Source: Thunnus maccoyii (lineage: Eukaryota > Chordata > Actinopteri > Scombriformes > Scombridae). From it: a DNA stretch of 64,000 nt. Each line of letters opens with the position of its first letter. The stretch's first letter is position 1. Below, one piece after another: positions 9,276-21,371 of the stretch. Below the pieces are notes generated by a model. That model was not told the DNA's origin. It saw only the letters and a list, made by a program, of their open reading frames with translations, and did no database searches. The DNA lies in assembly GCF_910596095.1 (NCBI RefSeq), contig NC_056546.1, positions 24,270,425 to 24,334,424 of the forward strand. The letters run 5' to 3'. The position numbers and the translations under genes are program-made.

Positions 9276-11279
9276 TGTAACCCACTAGGTGCTACAGGGT
9301 AAAGAATAAAGAATATATGGACCAGGGGCTAGCTTCGTAATGGGAGGGTTGAAAAGGGAATGGCAGACAAAACAGGTAAATGGAGCCACCAGGAACGTTT
9401 GAGGTAAGTTTACTGTACCAAGTTATAAAACATGAACATAAAATGCAGTGCAATTATCATCAATATCTCAAGATTTCACAGTCTTTCAGCAGAACTTGAA
9501 TTGAAAGTGTCCATGAGTGTAATGTCCCTTTAATGTCTTTGCCATATCAGTCAGCGCGCTCAAGTCAATGTTTTATGTCAAGTCAGGGGGAAAAATTCAA
9601 GTAGTCGGATGTGTGGTGGTCCTACCACACTGATACTTGAGTGGAAGCAAAAAAAGATACCAGGTCCTCTTCTCAGGTCTCGGTTCCTCACTCCTTAGGT
9701 TAAGAAGAGATCTCACTGGGGGCTCGCCATCTCCCATCCACAGGGACAATCCAGATCCAGTTCTCTAATTCTCAAAAAAACCCAGCCTGCATGAAGACAG
9801 GACTGTTATTTTCATGACGTCACTACTTTTCTCTAATGGCCATAGTAATATAATAATTCTCCACACATTACTGTAGCACAATAATGATTAAATGAATTCT
9901 CTCTTTTAACTGTACAGTTGTTGTTGTTGTTTTTTTTATCTCAATGTAAGTATTTCCCACATTTTATACATTTTTTTCAACCTTTTTATACATGAATTTA
10001 ATCACCATGAATTTTAGCTGTTAACCCATGAATTATGATGTTTTAACTTTTAGTTATAAATGAACTTATCCATCAGTTTCATCATACAAGGTATCTCAAT
10101 ATAACTACACACACAGTATCAAAATAAACATCATACCTTACTTCTTCTAAATTATCAGAGCAATAATATTCAGTTTTTAACTCTTAAGATAGTTAACACA
10201 AACAGTGAGCAGCAGTGATAAGCCAAGTTCAAGCATTTCTGGAGCACAGACACGTTTTCTGCCACCTCACACATCAACTCACAGTGTGGCTAATACAGTT
10301 AGCATGCGCTGGCGCTAATTAGCTCGGCAACTCACCGAGACGATAATGCCAAAAGTACTACTACTCCTGGCTCACGGACCCTCGCACACCTCTGACGTCT
10401 TCAGAAGAGTATTTTATCTCATGGATATGTTAATAATCGCTGTTCTAACTCTCTATTTCTCATCCACTCCGACCGCTGCTGTTTTACCCGCACTGCAACT
10501 CACTGACTTCTGCGTAAAGAGAGGGTGGGACTTAACTCCCTCTAAGCAATCATAAGTTTGCTCTAGTTGATATGACAAATAAGGACTGTGTGTGTAAAAT
10601 AAGTCATTGACAGATTGATTAACAAATGAAAATGAGATAAATAAGGAAACTATAGAAAAATAAAGATATAATTGGACCCAATTCTCTACTGGCTTACATA
10701 TGCTTTAAATAGCGATGCACATTAACAAAGACATGAAAAAGGAGGAAATTATGTCAGGCAAGTGGCAGGATAATTCACATATTTACACAGCGCAGTAATT
10801 TCAAGTGTAGGTTAGGTAATATGGACAATATTCCCTTCACAGATACGAATTAAACACTCCAAAGAAGAACAAACCAGAAACTACTTACATTATGTCAGAA
10901 ACACACACCTCATGTATTTACTCTCTAAAGCCTGCCGCCCTCCAACTGCTCAGCCTACCCACTAATGTAGGTGCATTAATTAAACCAGCCAATAGGTGGC
11001 TGCAGCACATCTGCGAATCAGGTGACACAGTTTGTATCCAACTAATATCACAAGTTGTATAGATCAATAAATGCTGAACTACCTGTTTCCACACTCCAAT
11101 TACACTTTCAGCCTTTCTAACATCATATTTCAAATGATTATATGTCGTGTAGACGTCCAGTCAACCTCCACTTTTCAACAACATTTTACCCATTGATTAA
11201 TTAATAGAGATCCTTTCTGATATCAGCTCAAATGTCCTCAAGATCTGACTGAACTCATGACATCATCTGTGATGTAATG

Positions 11280-11399
11280 ACAGGATGTGAATCAGCCTGT
11301 TTCAGCTCACTGATGATGTCATGGTACTAAAGTGGTAACTCCTTCTATGACATCACATATGATGTCATGAGTCCACACAGGGAAGTTTATAAATAGACC
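11280..11399 (+). promoter_or_regulatory. CRE cluster plus TATA-like box inside the LTR element interior
   Basis: Several TGATGTCAT/GACATCA motifs (within 11280-11368) precede GTTTATAAATAGACC (11385-11399). The reverse strand of each b arm has the same arrangement, with GTTTATAAATAGGACC. I infer a related promoter module; there is no evidence of activity. Confidence 0.4.
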
Positions 11400-11462
11400 T
11401 TCAAATCAATAAATTCATCGAGCTGAGGTCGACTAGGCTCCCTTAGATGGAACCGTGGACCT

Positions 11463-11607
11463 TCACAGCTTCAGAGGTGACCGAGTTGAGTCGCTGAAGT
11501 ACCGCCAGAGAGTTTCCCGCTCTGGAGGTCAGAGTCAGCGTGCAAGAACTGGGCCTTGGGAAAGCAGTGCTCGACTTGTGTGTTGAGGCCCACCTCTGAA
11601 GCTGTGA
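11463..11607 (+). other. Perfect 17-bp stem with nested helix (structured-RNA-like)
   Basis: TCACAGCTTCAGAGGTG (11463-11479) pairs perfectly with 11591-11607. Inside, CGCTGA pairs with TCAGCG and CCGCCAGAG pairs with CTCTGGAGG with one mismatch. It begins about 65 bp after the TATA-like box, so a short structured transcript is conceivable. I do not recognise an RNA family. Confidence 0.45.
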
Positions 11608-11645
11608 TTGAGGACGCCTTCCATCTTCGTAAAAAGAAAAACCCG

Positions 11646-11855
11646 GGTTAGGATCGTATTCCTGGATTTGGATTCAGTCTTTGGAATATGCCCAAAGACT
11701 CCTTCTGGGGCGATTGTATTTTTCCATGGAGGAATACTTGATCACTTCCAAATTGAACTGAAGTATAGGGAGTAAGATGCACCTGAACTTAACCCTAATC
11801 ATATTCAGATTTCCAAAGACTGAGCCCAAATTCCAAGAATACCATCCTAACCCTA
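11646..11855 (+). other. Imperfect inverted repeat of about 44 bp per arm
   Basis: GGGTTAGGATCGTATTCC at 11646 is matched in reverse complement by the block ending at 11855, with a few mismatches. A smaller perfect 9-bp hairpin (AGTCTTTGG / CCAAAGACT) lies within and next to the first arm. It sits directly upstream of the 3' LTR. Confidence 0.5.
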
Positions 11856-13390
11856 AAAAAAATTGTGAGCGTATGTGTAACCCACTAGGTGCTACAGGGT
11901 AAAGAATAAAGAATATATGGACCAGGGGCTAGCTTCGTAATGGGAGGGTTGAAAAGGGAATGGCAGACAAAACAGGTAAATGGAGCCACCAGGAACGTTT
12001 GAGGTAAGTTTACTGTACCAAGTTATAAAACATGAACATAAAATGCAGTGCAATTATCATCAATATCTCAAGATTTCACAGTCTTTCAGCAGAACTTGAA
12101 TTGAAAGTGTCCATGAGTGTAATGTCCCTTTAATGTCTTTGCCATATCAGTCAGCGCGCTCAAGTCAATGTTTTATGTCAAGTCAGGGGGAAAAATTCAA
12201 GTAGTCGGATGTGTGGTGGTCCTACCACACTGATACTTGAGTGGAAGCAAAAAAAGATACCAGGTCCTCTTCTCAGGTCTCGGTTCCTCACTCCTTAGGT
12301 TAAGAAGAGATCTCACTGAGGGCTCGCCATCTCCCATCCACAGGGAGAATCCAGATCCAGTTCTCTAGTTCTCAAAAAAACCCAGCCTGCATGAAGACAG
12401 GACTGTTATTTTCATGACGTCACTACTTTTCTCTAATGGCCATAGTAATATAATAATTCTCCACACATTACTGTAGCACAATAATGATTAAATGAATTCT
12501 CTCTTTTAACTGTACAATTGTTTTGTTTTGTTTTATCTCAATGTAAGTATTTCCCACATTTTATACATTTTTATCAACCTTTTTATACATTTTTAATCAA
12601 CCTTTTAAACATGAATTTAATCAACATGAATTTTAGCTGTTAACCCTTGAATTATGATGTTTTAACTTTTAGTTATAAATGAACTTATCCATCAGTTTCA
12701 TCATACAAGGTATCTCAATATAACTACACACACAGTATCAAAATAAACATCATACCTTACTTCTTCTAAATTACCAGAGCAATAATATTCAGTTTTTCAC
12801 TCTTAAGATAGTTAACACAAACAGTGAGCAGCAGTGATAAGCCAAGTTCAAGCGTTTATGGAGCACAGACACGTTTTCTGCCACCTCACACATCAACTCA
12901 CAGTGTGGCTAATACAGTTAGCATGCGCTGGCGCTAATTAGCTCGGCAACTCACCGAGACGATAATGCCAAAAGTACTACTACTCCTGGCTCACGGACCC
13001 TCGCACACCTCTGCCGTCTTCAGAAGAGTATTTCATCTCATGGATATGTTAATAATCGCTGTTCTAACTCTCTATTTCTCATCCACTCCGACCGCTGCTG
13101 TTTTACCCGCACTGCAACTCACTGACTTCTGCGTAAAGAGAGGGTGGGACTTAACTCCCTCTAAGCAATCATAAGTTTGCTCTAGTTGATATGACAAATA
13201 AGGACTGTGTGTGTAAAATAAGTCATTGACAGATTGATTAACAAATGAAAATGAGATAAATGAGGAAACTATGGAAAAATAAAGATATAATTGGACCCAA
13301 TTCTCTACTGGGTAACAAGTACTTTAACACCTACACTGTTTGCCTGTTACAACTTGTCCTGGATTTAGTCCTGTTCGGGACATGTCTGCA

Positions 13391-14080
13391 GGCAGTCATC
13401 TCAGTCAATTGCGCCCCGCGCAGCGCAGATGTACATAAACCGACATAAATATACATTCACGTATATAAATATACATAAAAGTACATAAATATACATGGAC
13501 GTACATAAATATACATAAATGTACATTCACGTACATAAATATACATAAATGTAGATAAATGTATGCATGCAGTGAAGAAAGAAAGCAAGAGGATAGAAAA
13601 GAAAAGAAAAGAAAAGAAAAGAAAGAAAAAAAGAAGCAGCAATATATACAGGCTCTGAAGCAACCAGGCTGCCTGAGCCTCCCATACCAGCACGACAGAC
13701 TAGGCCAGATCTATGCACTGGCAGGGCCCCCAGGTGTCATGCATCGCGAGCTTGAGCTCAGCGGTGCACCGCGAGCTCGAGCTAAGCGGTGGACCGCGAG
13801 CTCGAGCTCAGCCATGCATGACACCTGGCGGCTATCGAGGACTCCCCTCGGCTGCAGACGTGGGCCGAGGCGACGGCTGCCGCATGCTGCTGCGGTGCAT
13901 CAGAGCCTCCACGTCTCCTGTGAGGGAGTGTGGAATGGAGATTGATGGCAGGAGGGGGTCCTATTTATAAACTCGGTTCCAAGCCTTGACGCTGTCATTC
14001 ATGACGTCAAATAAGCACTGCTGTCAACTGACAACTGATGACACATCAATATGGACATCCTCTGTGATGTCACATAGCCG
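13391..14080 (+). repeat. Segment b, forward arm 4
   Basis: Near-identical to 4661-5310, including the expanded ATACATAA-type repeat (13431-13560). It follows the 3' LTR and the inverted piece of a. Confidence 0.7.
13431..13560 (+). repeat. ATACATAA-type tandem repeat (longest copy)
   Basis: Degenerate units built from TACATAAAT and ACGTATATAAATA, varying in length between b copies (478-505, 4696-4800, 6497-6564 with 8187-8250, 13431-13560, 29074-29185). The TA-rich tract is where the Tc1 element inserted in unit 2. Confidence 0.6.
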
Positions 14081-14357
14081 TGACGACGAACATAAGATGA
14101 AATGAAAGAGTAAAATAAACATCTGAAACTCAAATTCATTGATAAATAGAATATTTCAACAACAGGTGGACTTAAGGGAAGCTTGATTGATGCCAATCAC
14201 AACAGCTCCTCTCATAAGCAGCAGGCAGTTTAATGAGCCAAGAGCTCCGGAGAAAACTGTTCTTCCCAAGATAAAAAAAAATATACACTTCCCTAAATAT
14301 GACTATACAGCCCGAGCACACCGAATGTTAACAGACAGCACCCACATTTATACAGTA
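14081..14357 (+). repeat. Segment c, copy 3 (truncated)
   Basis: Matches 1016-1316 up to TTTATACAGTA, where the repeat cluster ends. Confidence 0.65.
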
Positions 14358-15734
14358 CAAGCATGATTTCTGACATCACAACTAGTTTGGAGCCAATCGT
14401 GGTCCAGTATACAACTTACAGAAGTGTGATGTGGAAACTTGATTTGACGTGACATGAGGTTTTTTGACATGGTGTGATGTGATCATTTGTGATCAATAGA
14501 TAATTCATGGCCATGTTGTTGAACTTGTGACTTGGTTCAGGGTGTTTGGATGAGGGCGCAAAATGTGAACCTCCCAAACCTCCTATGTTACGCCCTCCCA
14601 GAGAAGCTCCTCTCTGGCAGAGGAGAAAAGGATGTCATGGAGATTGATACATCTATCTACACCCACCCTATACCAACAGTCGGGTCAACAGTGACAAGAA
14701 ACAGTGGTTGGGGAGACTTGGGGAGACAATTTGAATGGCTGTAAGAGGCTACCAAGAGGAAACAAAGGCCAGAAAGTATGAACGTGGTAAATAAGATTAA
14801 TCCTCTTCATGGTGGAATCTTCCCGGAGTCAACAGGTAAGAGCGTCACCTTCTCAGGGCAGCATTTGACCTGATTGTTTCACTGAGAGGCAGAACTGGCC
14901 AGAGATCAAGATATGAGAAAGATATAAGAATATGAAAAGATGAGTTTGATAGTTACAAAATGTAGCCTACACTTTTAATTGTTTATGCAATTGACATTGA
15001 ACAGTAGGAGAGATTTTTTTTCATTGGATTCTGTCTGGTTGTTTGTTTTCTCTGATTGTTTTTCTTTTGTGGCAGTTATCACATTTATAACCATGAAATC
15101 AATCCAGTAACATAAAGATTAGATTGACTAAATGTCCAACTTAACTCATCAAGCTGTTTAGGGTTTTTTTTTTGCATACTTAGCAGCATGATTGTATTTT
15201 GGTTAAAATTCTCCAGAAAATCTTCTATTTTTATAATCTGAACAGAGTTACATCATGAAGGCTTGTTAAGGGTCTTTACTGTGTAGATGAGTCACATGGA
15301 TTTCTCCATGATCGTTATCAAAACAAAGTAAACCATGATGAAGATATGTAACCACATGAATCCCTCACTACACTCTTTCTCTACAGTCTTAAATCATAAT
15401 TCTTTTATCTGTCAGCACTGGTCCTGTGTGGTTTGAATATTGAAAATCAACAGCATTGCAGAAGATGTAACAATTAAGTTTGTTTAGCTCATGAGAGATC
15501 TGACTCGACGCTGCCTTGCTAGCGAGAAAATAAACATGAGTGTAAATTAAGCTCAGTTAGAAATTCCTGTCAATTTATTGTAGTTGGGGTAGGAGTCAAG
15601 ATAAAAATGCAACCTAACACAACCAAACTCAACATACCTCTGGGCTCTGGGGCAAAGTCGTCTGTTTATTGACACTTATTTTACTTACAGAAAAGGCCTT
15701 TGTGATGGAGTTATAATTATAGGAACAAGACCAC
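14358..15734. other. AT-rich non-coding stretch
   Basis: Single-copy-looking DNA after the repeat cluster. A few 60-70-codon frames have no family resemblance. I see nothing else in it. Confidence 0.5.
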
Positions 15735-16435
15735 GCCCCTCTCTCTCACTAAATTCAATCACCTGCGCCTCAGTAATTCAATCATCCGTGCATAACTATA
15801 TAAGCGTGTCTAACCTCTTTCTCTCCCGTTCGTCTCAGTTCTCACGCGACCTACGACACGCTTGCATCGCACACGCTTACCTCCCGCTCGTGCTCCGTGA
15901 TCCACGTTCCTCGACAACATACCGCCCTCGACTAGATCCAGCAGTACCAACGAGATATCTCCATCACCACCACATCCACATGGAACCCTTCTCCTCCAGA
16001 CGCCGCGCTTCTGATCAGCTGGGATCCAGACGCTCCACACGCATCCACGCAATGGCCCACTCGGACGTGGCTCTTTTCCAAGCGATTAACATCTTCAACC
16101 GGGAGTTTGCTCACTTCCGGAGAGCTCTCAAGGAGACGGTCGTCCCACTCCTGCTTAACAATGATATAGACAAGCTTTCCAACTCTATGCAGACTCTACT
16201 TCCATCAACCCTCTCGCCGGCAGCTCAAATCCTCCCGCTCTTCCGGGTCCATTGTCCGTCGCCGGGCCGACGCACGACGCACACAGATGTCGTCACAACG
16301 CCACCTACTACAACAGAGCCCAGACTTCTTCAGTCCCGGCTGAAGGCCAGGCTGAACTCCAGATACAAATCCCGTTTCGCAGAAGCGACAACAAAGCCAG
16401 GTTCTTCCTGCTCCTCTCTGCCTCCACCTCCACCA

Positions 16436-16941
16436 CATGGATGTATAAAGAGAACTGGATACAGCGTCGGAGGCGGGGCCCCGTTCATTCCTATGAAAGT
16501 TGCTCAGTGGCGCATGAAGCCAAAAAAAATCGACTTCCCGGTATGAAAGTACCCGGATCTTCCGCATTGTGCGGCCCAAAGAGCCTGCGCACTTGTGACT
16601 TTCGCTGGCCGAGTTGACTACTTCCGGTTCAGACCTCCAGCTAACTTGAATGGTGATAAAACAATTCAATTATGCGGCTCTTCTGGGCTTTTGAAATGTG
16701 ATCGGACCGAATGGATTTAATTCTGATAGTGAGATGAGTCATTTCGCGGGGGTTGTGACTCTCAGAAAAATGTATCCGCTGATTTACAGACGTCTCTTTC
16801 ACAATGTAAGTCTATGGGGAAAAAGTCTTTTTGGGCCAATGTGCATCACGTGACGTTTTAATTACACGGTTTGGCCACTATGTCAAATTTGCTTCAAAGC
16901 CTGGCGCTCTTCCTGTATCCAGTTCTCTTTATACATCCATG
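16436..16941. mobile_element. hAT-type miniature inverted-repeat element, 506 bp
   Basis: The ends are CATGGATGTATAAAGAGAAC and its exact complement (about 29 bp of inverted repeat), with a perfect 8-bp target duplication CTCCACCA (16428-16435 and 16942-16949). The 8-bp duplication indicates the hAT superfamily. No transposase frame is present. It interrupts the retroelement-like block. Confidence 0.8.
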
Positions 16942-17714
16942 CTCCACCACCGCTCCGGACGGCTGCTCACTTCCGGGTTTCCCGCCCAGCGCCACCTCTA
17001 CGCCTCTTGCAGGGCCAGGTCGTATCTTCGCCTGTGCCTGCTCCCTCCCTGTCTGATCTGTCTCGTGTTTTTCGTCTTTTCTCTCATCCCCGTGTCCGCA
17101 GGCTGCACAATCGACCCCCGCACATACATCCCCTCATCCTTTCCTCTTCCCTTCCTTCAGCTGCAGCTACCTCTACGCTTTCGGCTCCACCTGCTCCAGC
17201 AGCTCCTTTTGTTTCTTCCCTCAGCCACCTCCGGTCCTGCCATTACCACAGCAACAGTTGCTGCCTACTCCCTCTGATGGACCCACTCAATTTCCTACTG
17301 TTCTATCAGTGTTCCCCTCCCTTCCCCAACACCCAAATGTTTTTTTCTGTGTCTTCAGCACCCCCCGTCGCCGATCCCCTCACTCCAGCCGTCGTTAACA
17401 CTGTGCCCGCGAGCACTTTCCTCTGGCCTCCGCCACTTCGCCCCTCCATGGCCTACAAAAAAAGCCAGGCTTTCCAGTTCTGCACAGCCTCCAGTTCCAC
17501 CACCGCTCCAGCCGACCACTTGCAGGTTCCCTACCCAGTGCCCCCCACACTGGCACACCGATGATTCCATCCTGCCGCCGCTATGGTGCGGCAACAGACT
17601 GTTTCAGTCCTAGCTAGGGCCAGGTTGTATTTCCCCAATCTGCCTGCTCCCAATGTCTTAATTGCCTCGTGTTTTTGTTTCATCCCTGCGTCTGAGACCC
17701 ACATCTTACCACTT

Positions 17715-17850
17715 CAGACACATCCCTTCATCCCTCACCCTTCGACCTTCATCCCTCACCCCTCCATCCCTTCATCCCTCACCCTTTGACCCTCATCTCT
17801 TCGACCCTCAACCCTCATCCCTTCATCCCTCCCTCGATCCGTCTTTTATG
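17715..17850 (+). repeat. Pyrimidine-rich tandem repeat (CCTTCATCCCTCA-type)
   Basis: Degenerate units of about 13-15 bp built from TTCATCCCTCACCC inside the retroelement-like block. The Pro/Ser-rich open frames here result from the repeat composition. Confidence 0.6.
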
Positions 17851-18737
17851 AATCATCCTAGCTCTCCTCCATCGATATTATTTGTTTACAGCGCCCCTTT
17901 TCACTTCCTCCTGCCACAGCTACTATAGCTCCCTTGACTCGCCTGCTTCTTTTCATTCCTTCAACGTTTGTTTACATCTTCAGGTATCATTGAGGGCATG
18001 CCCTCATTTTCATTGACATTGACAGCTCTGCCACAGTGAACAATTTTCATTGCAATTGATTCATTGCTTCAGGGAGCCTGGTTTTCCTCATTAGTTGATA
18101 CGTAAGGGAGCCACAGAGCTCCCTCCTTTCTAACCCCCTCTGTTTTGTATTTGTTTTCGTTTTTGTCTCATCCCTGTGTCCACTTGGCATCCTTTCCTCT
18201 TCCCTTCCTTCAGCTGCGGCTACTTCAGCGCTTTCGGCTCCACCCGCCCCCGCAGCTCTTTTCTTCTCTTTCTTCCCATAGCCACTACTGGTCCTGCTGT
18301 TACCTCAGCCACAGTCGCACTGAGCCACGGTGCTCCCTCTACTGGACTCATGTATCTGCCCTTCATCCAGCCCTCTATGAACCTCGCAGCTCTCAGCCTA
18401 CCCCCTCGTCCTCCGACGCCCCCAAATGCTTTCTGAGACAAGCGCACTACCCAATACCACGACATCCTGCCGTGCTCAGACGCAGCAGTAGGTGGTTCGC
18501 CTCCGATCAGCCACCTGAATGGTCCCCCACCCTGAGTCTCGACCCCCGGGTTATTATAACAAAGGTTCAGGAACAAGACCGTGCCCCTCTCTCTCACTAA
18601 ATTCAATCACCTGCGCCTCACTGATTCAATCATTCTTGCATACCTATATAAGCATGTCTAACCCCTTTCTCTCCCGTTCGTCTCAGTTCTCACGGCCCTC
18701 CCCCCCGAACGCCATTTTTCTCCTCTGTCCCCTCTCA

Positions 18738-18920
18738 GTGGGCATCACAGTGGTTAGCACTTATACCTCACAGCAAGAAGGTCCTGGGTTCCAACACTGG
18801 CAGTCCCAGGTCCTCTCTGTGTGGAGTTTGCATGTTCTCCCCGTGTTCGCATGGGTTTCCGCCAGGTATTCCGGTTTCCTCCCACCATCAAAGACATGCT
18901 TGTTAGGGTTAATACTGCCG
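18738..18920 (+). mobile_element. tRNA-derived SINE of the DANA/HE1 (V-SINE core) type
   Basis: The tRNA-like head has an A-box-like CAGTGGTTAGCACTT and a B-box-like GGGTTCCAACACT. It is followed by the conserved body strings CTGTGTGGAGTTTGCATG, TTCTCCCCGTGTTCGC and GGTTTCCTCCCACC. These are familiar from fish SINEs of this family. It lies inside the retroelement-like block and is therefore younger than the block. Confidence 0.8.
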
Positions 18921-19210
18921 CATAAGTAATTCTGCTTGTCCTATTCTAGGAACCACAGGGGGATGACGAAGCAGAAAGCTCATCGAGACATGTCCCCCAC
19001 CCTGAGTCTCCACCCCCGGGTTCCTAGACGCTCCAGCCTCTTTGTGATTCCATTTGGTCCCCGGTCATCCCCATGCCATCGACCCCCTTCATCCCTCTCC
19101 TGGCCCCCATCCAGCCCACCATACACTATCCTCATCCAATCTAGAACCCTCTCGACAATCCAAATAAAACTACTTTTTATACCGTTCAAAGGGTGTGGTC
19201 TTGGTTAGTG

Positions 19211-21362
19211 AATATGGTCATAAATTGAAACAGGTAAAAAAGAGTACTCTTGATTATTTTAGTGGTGAGTGCCCACATCATGTCACCCATCAACAATGCT
19301 CATGATATATTGAACAGTACATAAAAGCATTTTTATACAAAACATCATGTTATCCAGGTTACAGTGTTTCCAACAAGTGGAGAATTAATTAGTGGTGGTT
19401 GACCCCACCATTAATGAGCATAAAATAATCAAAATCAGTAATATCATATTTTAAAATAATAAATAATATATTTCCCAGCCGGCTGATAGTGAAACTGTGA
19501 ATTTAAGTGTAGCCATTAGTACAACTCTGAAATATTGAAAGTATATACTGTACTGACGGGGGACAAAAGAAAAATAGAATTAAAATGGATTACACGTTAC
19601 AAATGCAAGTATATTTCCTCACTGTGAATAAAAAGGTTACTGATCAATACAATTCTAAAAAAACAACAACAAAAAACATTTCTGCCAGGTAGCACAGTGG
19701 AAAATAGACTGAGGTTTTGACTTGAATGTTTTAAAAGATAAGATTTAATGTATTTCACTGAAATAATGTTTGTGAGCTACTTTTTAAAATTAAAGGTTGA
19801 CGATATAATATTGTTCTAATGGCAAGAATCTATTGGCAAAGCAATTTCAGAAAATATATATACAATAAATGTCTAAATACATATAATTTATTTTTGTTCA
19901 TATTGCAGCTGGAGATAAACCAACTGGAGATATATTAGTTAATTCAGAGAAAGAGAGATGGACGGTATAAATGCTGAGATCTCTAAGATTTCTAACTTTG
20001 ATTTTTGGATTTTTTGGAGTGAGATTTTGATTTACATGAGGAGGAGGAAGGTCTAAGGTGAGGCAGTCGCAGCTGGTGGATATGCTGCAGGTTTCGGTTT
20101 TATTCGTTTTGAGATATCGGTCTCTGAGATGTCTGCCTAAACCCCAGTACAAGAGGTGACTGGAATTACCACCGACCTGTGGACAGTTTTCATAAGGTCT
20201 GTTTCTTCAGTAAAAAGTAGTCCCTATAAAACTGTAGACAGTGTATTCTGTGGGTTATCTGCTCAACCCTTGTTGTATTGGACACTGGTTTTGGAAAAAT
20301 ATGATGCTGTTGAATTTTTCAGATGTAATTTTTCAATGTGGGCACCCCAAACAAATATCCATTCTACTTTGTTGTATTGTGGTAAAGGAAGTAATCTCAA
20401 AGTAAAAAGGTAAAACCAAACCTATCTGCATGACACCTCAAGGGAGAAGTGAGTTCTTTTTTACTAATTTGGGTGAACTTCCCATTAAATGGACGGAGAG
20501 GTAATAATGTTAGGTATATTTGAGCAAAACAGTTCACCTCTGTAAAGCATCGTGACATCTTAAACCACAATAATACAACACTCGCTAAATGTACGTTTCA
20601 GGAAACACTGAAATTCCTGCGCATGCGTGATGTTTGGTTTATCTGTTCACTTAGACAAATGATGCAGTTATTGTATAGCTTCACTGATGGTACAGTAAAA
20701 TGTTTTCATTATTACCTGTTGACACATTTTGTTTTTATCTACTCTAAGGATAAGACAGGGTGCGTTCAGTATATGGATTTGCTCGATATGGAATGGCTGT
20801 GGATGGTGTGCTTCTATGCGCACAATAATAGCCTACCACGAAATTGGAAAATATTGTAAGACTGCATTCAAGCAGCGAAATCTCACTGTAATAACAAACT
20901 TGAAAGGAGAGAAAATATTAAATATGAACGTATACATATACTGTATATAATTTAAATTTGGACTTAATCGTCCCGGCAGCTCTGGTTTGGCTGGACTCAT
21001 CCTGAGGACGTCTTCTATGTTCCAAATGTTTTTACTGGACAAACCTGTGATCTGTGTTTAACAGCTAAAGCCCTGAAATTAGCACTGAAAGCCCTGAATG
21101 ACAGTTAGACCCTGACTGAACCCGTCACCATGTAGAAAGATTTCAATAATTAATTAAATTACCGCTGCTGTGCCACGTGCGTAAAATGCGCACTTGGAGA
21201 CGCACATATCGATCTCGCTGCTGAATGGCAAATCTGAGATATAGACTGAGTGAAAATAAAAAATACCATCTGAAAAGTTATTTATAAATGAGCTTGTAGT
21301 TTATTAGCCTAGTCAAAATCTTGTAAAAGCCTGCAGTATAGTCTCTTCTATAAGAGGCTGTT
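19211..21362. other. AT-rich intergenic stretch upstream of the unrecognised gene
   Basis: No coding region can be supported. The string ACACTGAAATTCCTG at about 20600 also occurs in segment d (about 1345 and 30027), suggesting a small shared repeat fragment. Otherwise I see nothing. Confidence 0.5.
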
Positions 21363-21371
21363 TATATAAAG
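21363..21371 (+). promoter_or_regulatory. TATA-like box, candidate promoter of the four-exon gene
   Basis: TATATAAAG about 390 bp upstream of the proposed ATG. A transcription start near 21395 would give a 5' UTR of about 360 nt. This is based on the motif alone. Confidence 0.3.

Larger units (their letters stand above)
9276..13317. mobile_element. Two-LTR nonautonomous element (fossil)
   Basis: The 5' LTR is 9276-10698, the interior 10699-11875 (1.18 kb) and the 3' LTR 11876-13317. AGTA flanks the whole element (9272-9275 and 13318-13321). The LTRs look only a few per cent different by eye, so the element appears fairly young. The interior has no gag- or pol-like frame, and I could not identify a convincing primer-binding site or polypurine tract, so it would be nonautonomous. 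The interior holds CRE-like motifs, a TATA-like box and two hairpins. An alternative is two copies of an inverted-repeat DNA element flanking unrelated DNA; the shared target duplication argues against that. Confidence 0.6.
6024..14357. repeat. Duplicated mosaic unit 2 (a-b with Tc1 insertion, b' inverted, two-LTR element, a', b-c)
   Basis: The order is a (6024-6447), b forward (6448-8741) interrupted by a Tc1 element (6565-8184), b inverted (8742-9275), a two-LTR element (9276-13317), an inverted piece of a (13318-13390), b forward (13391-14080) and c (14081-14357). Segments c, d and e, including 7SL, are missing between the two b arms, so the arms meet almost head to head. At 14357 homology to c stops and single-copy-looking DNA begins. 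Confidence 0.75.
15735..19210 (+). mobile_element. Old retroelement-like block, unclassified (fossil; possibly YR/Ngaro-like)
   Basis: A promoter-like module of about 115-130 bp (ACAAGACCACGCCCC ... CTATATAAGC ... CTCCCGTTCGTCTCAG) occurs at 15735 and again in direct orientation at 18563. A 31-bp string around CCCACCCTGAGTCTC occurs just before the second module (18521) and again near the end (18991). The right end GGGTGTGGTCTTGG is the complement of the left end with few mismatches, and an AATAAA lies close by (about 19164). Split direct repeats would fit Ngaro-type tyrosine-recombinase elements. Two tandem truncated copies would fit as well. Much of the body is Pro/Ser-codon-rich without a recognisable domain. 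It is old and broken, and it carries two later insertions. Confidence 0.4.

Noticed and set aside
16831-18600. Several Pro/Ser-rich frames of 60-185 codons
   Set aside because: Overlapping frames on the same pyrimidine-rich strand, crossing the nested hAT element and tandem repeats. No domain or splice pattern supports a gene.
20156-20950. Short plus-strand frames of 73-85 codons
   Set aside because: No consistent splice model, no recognisable motif, and AT-rich composition.
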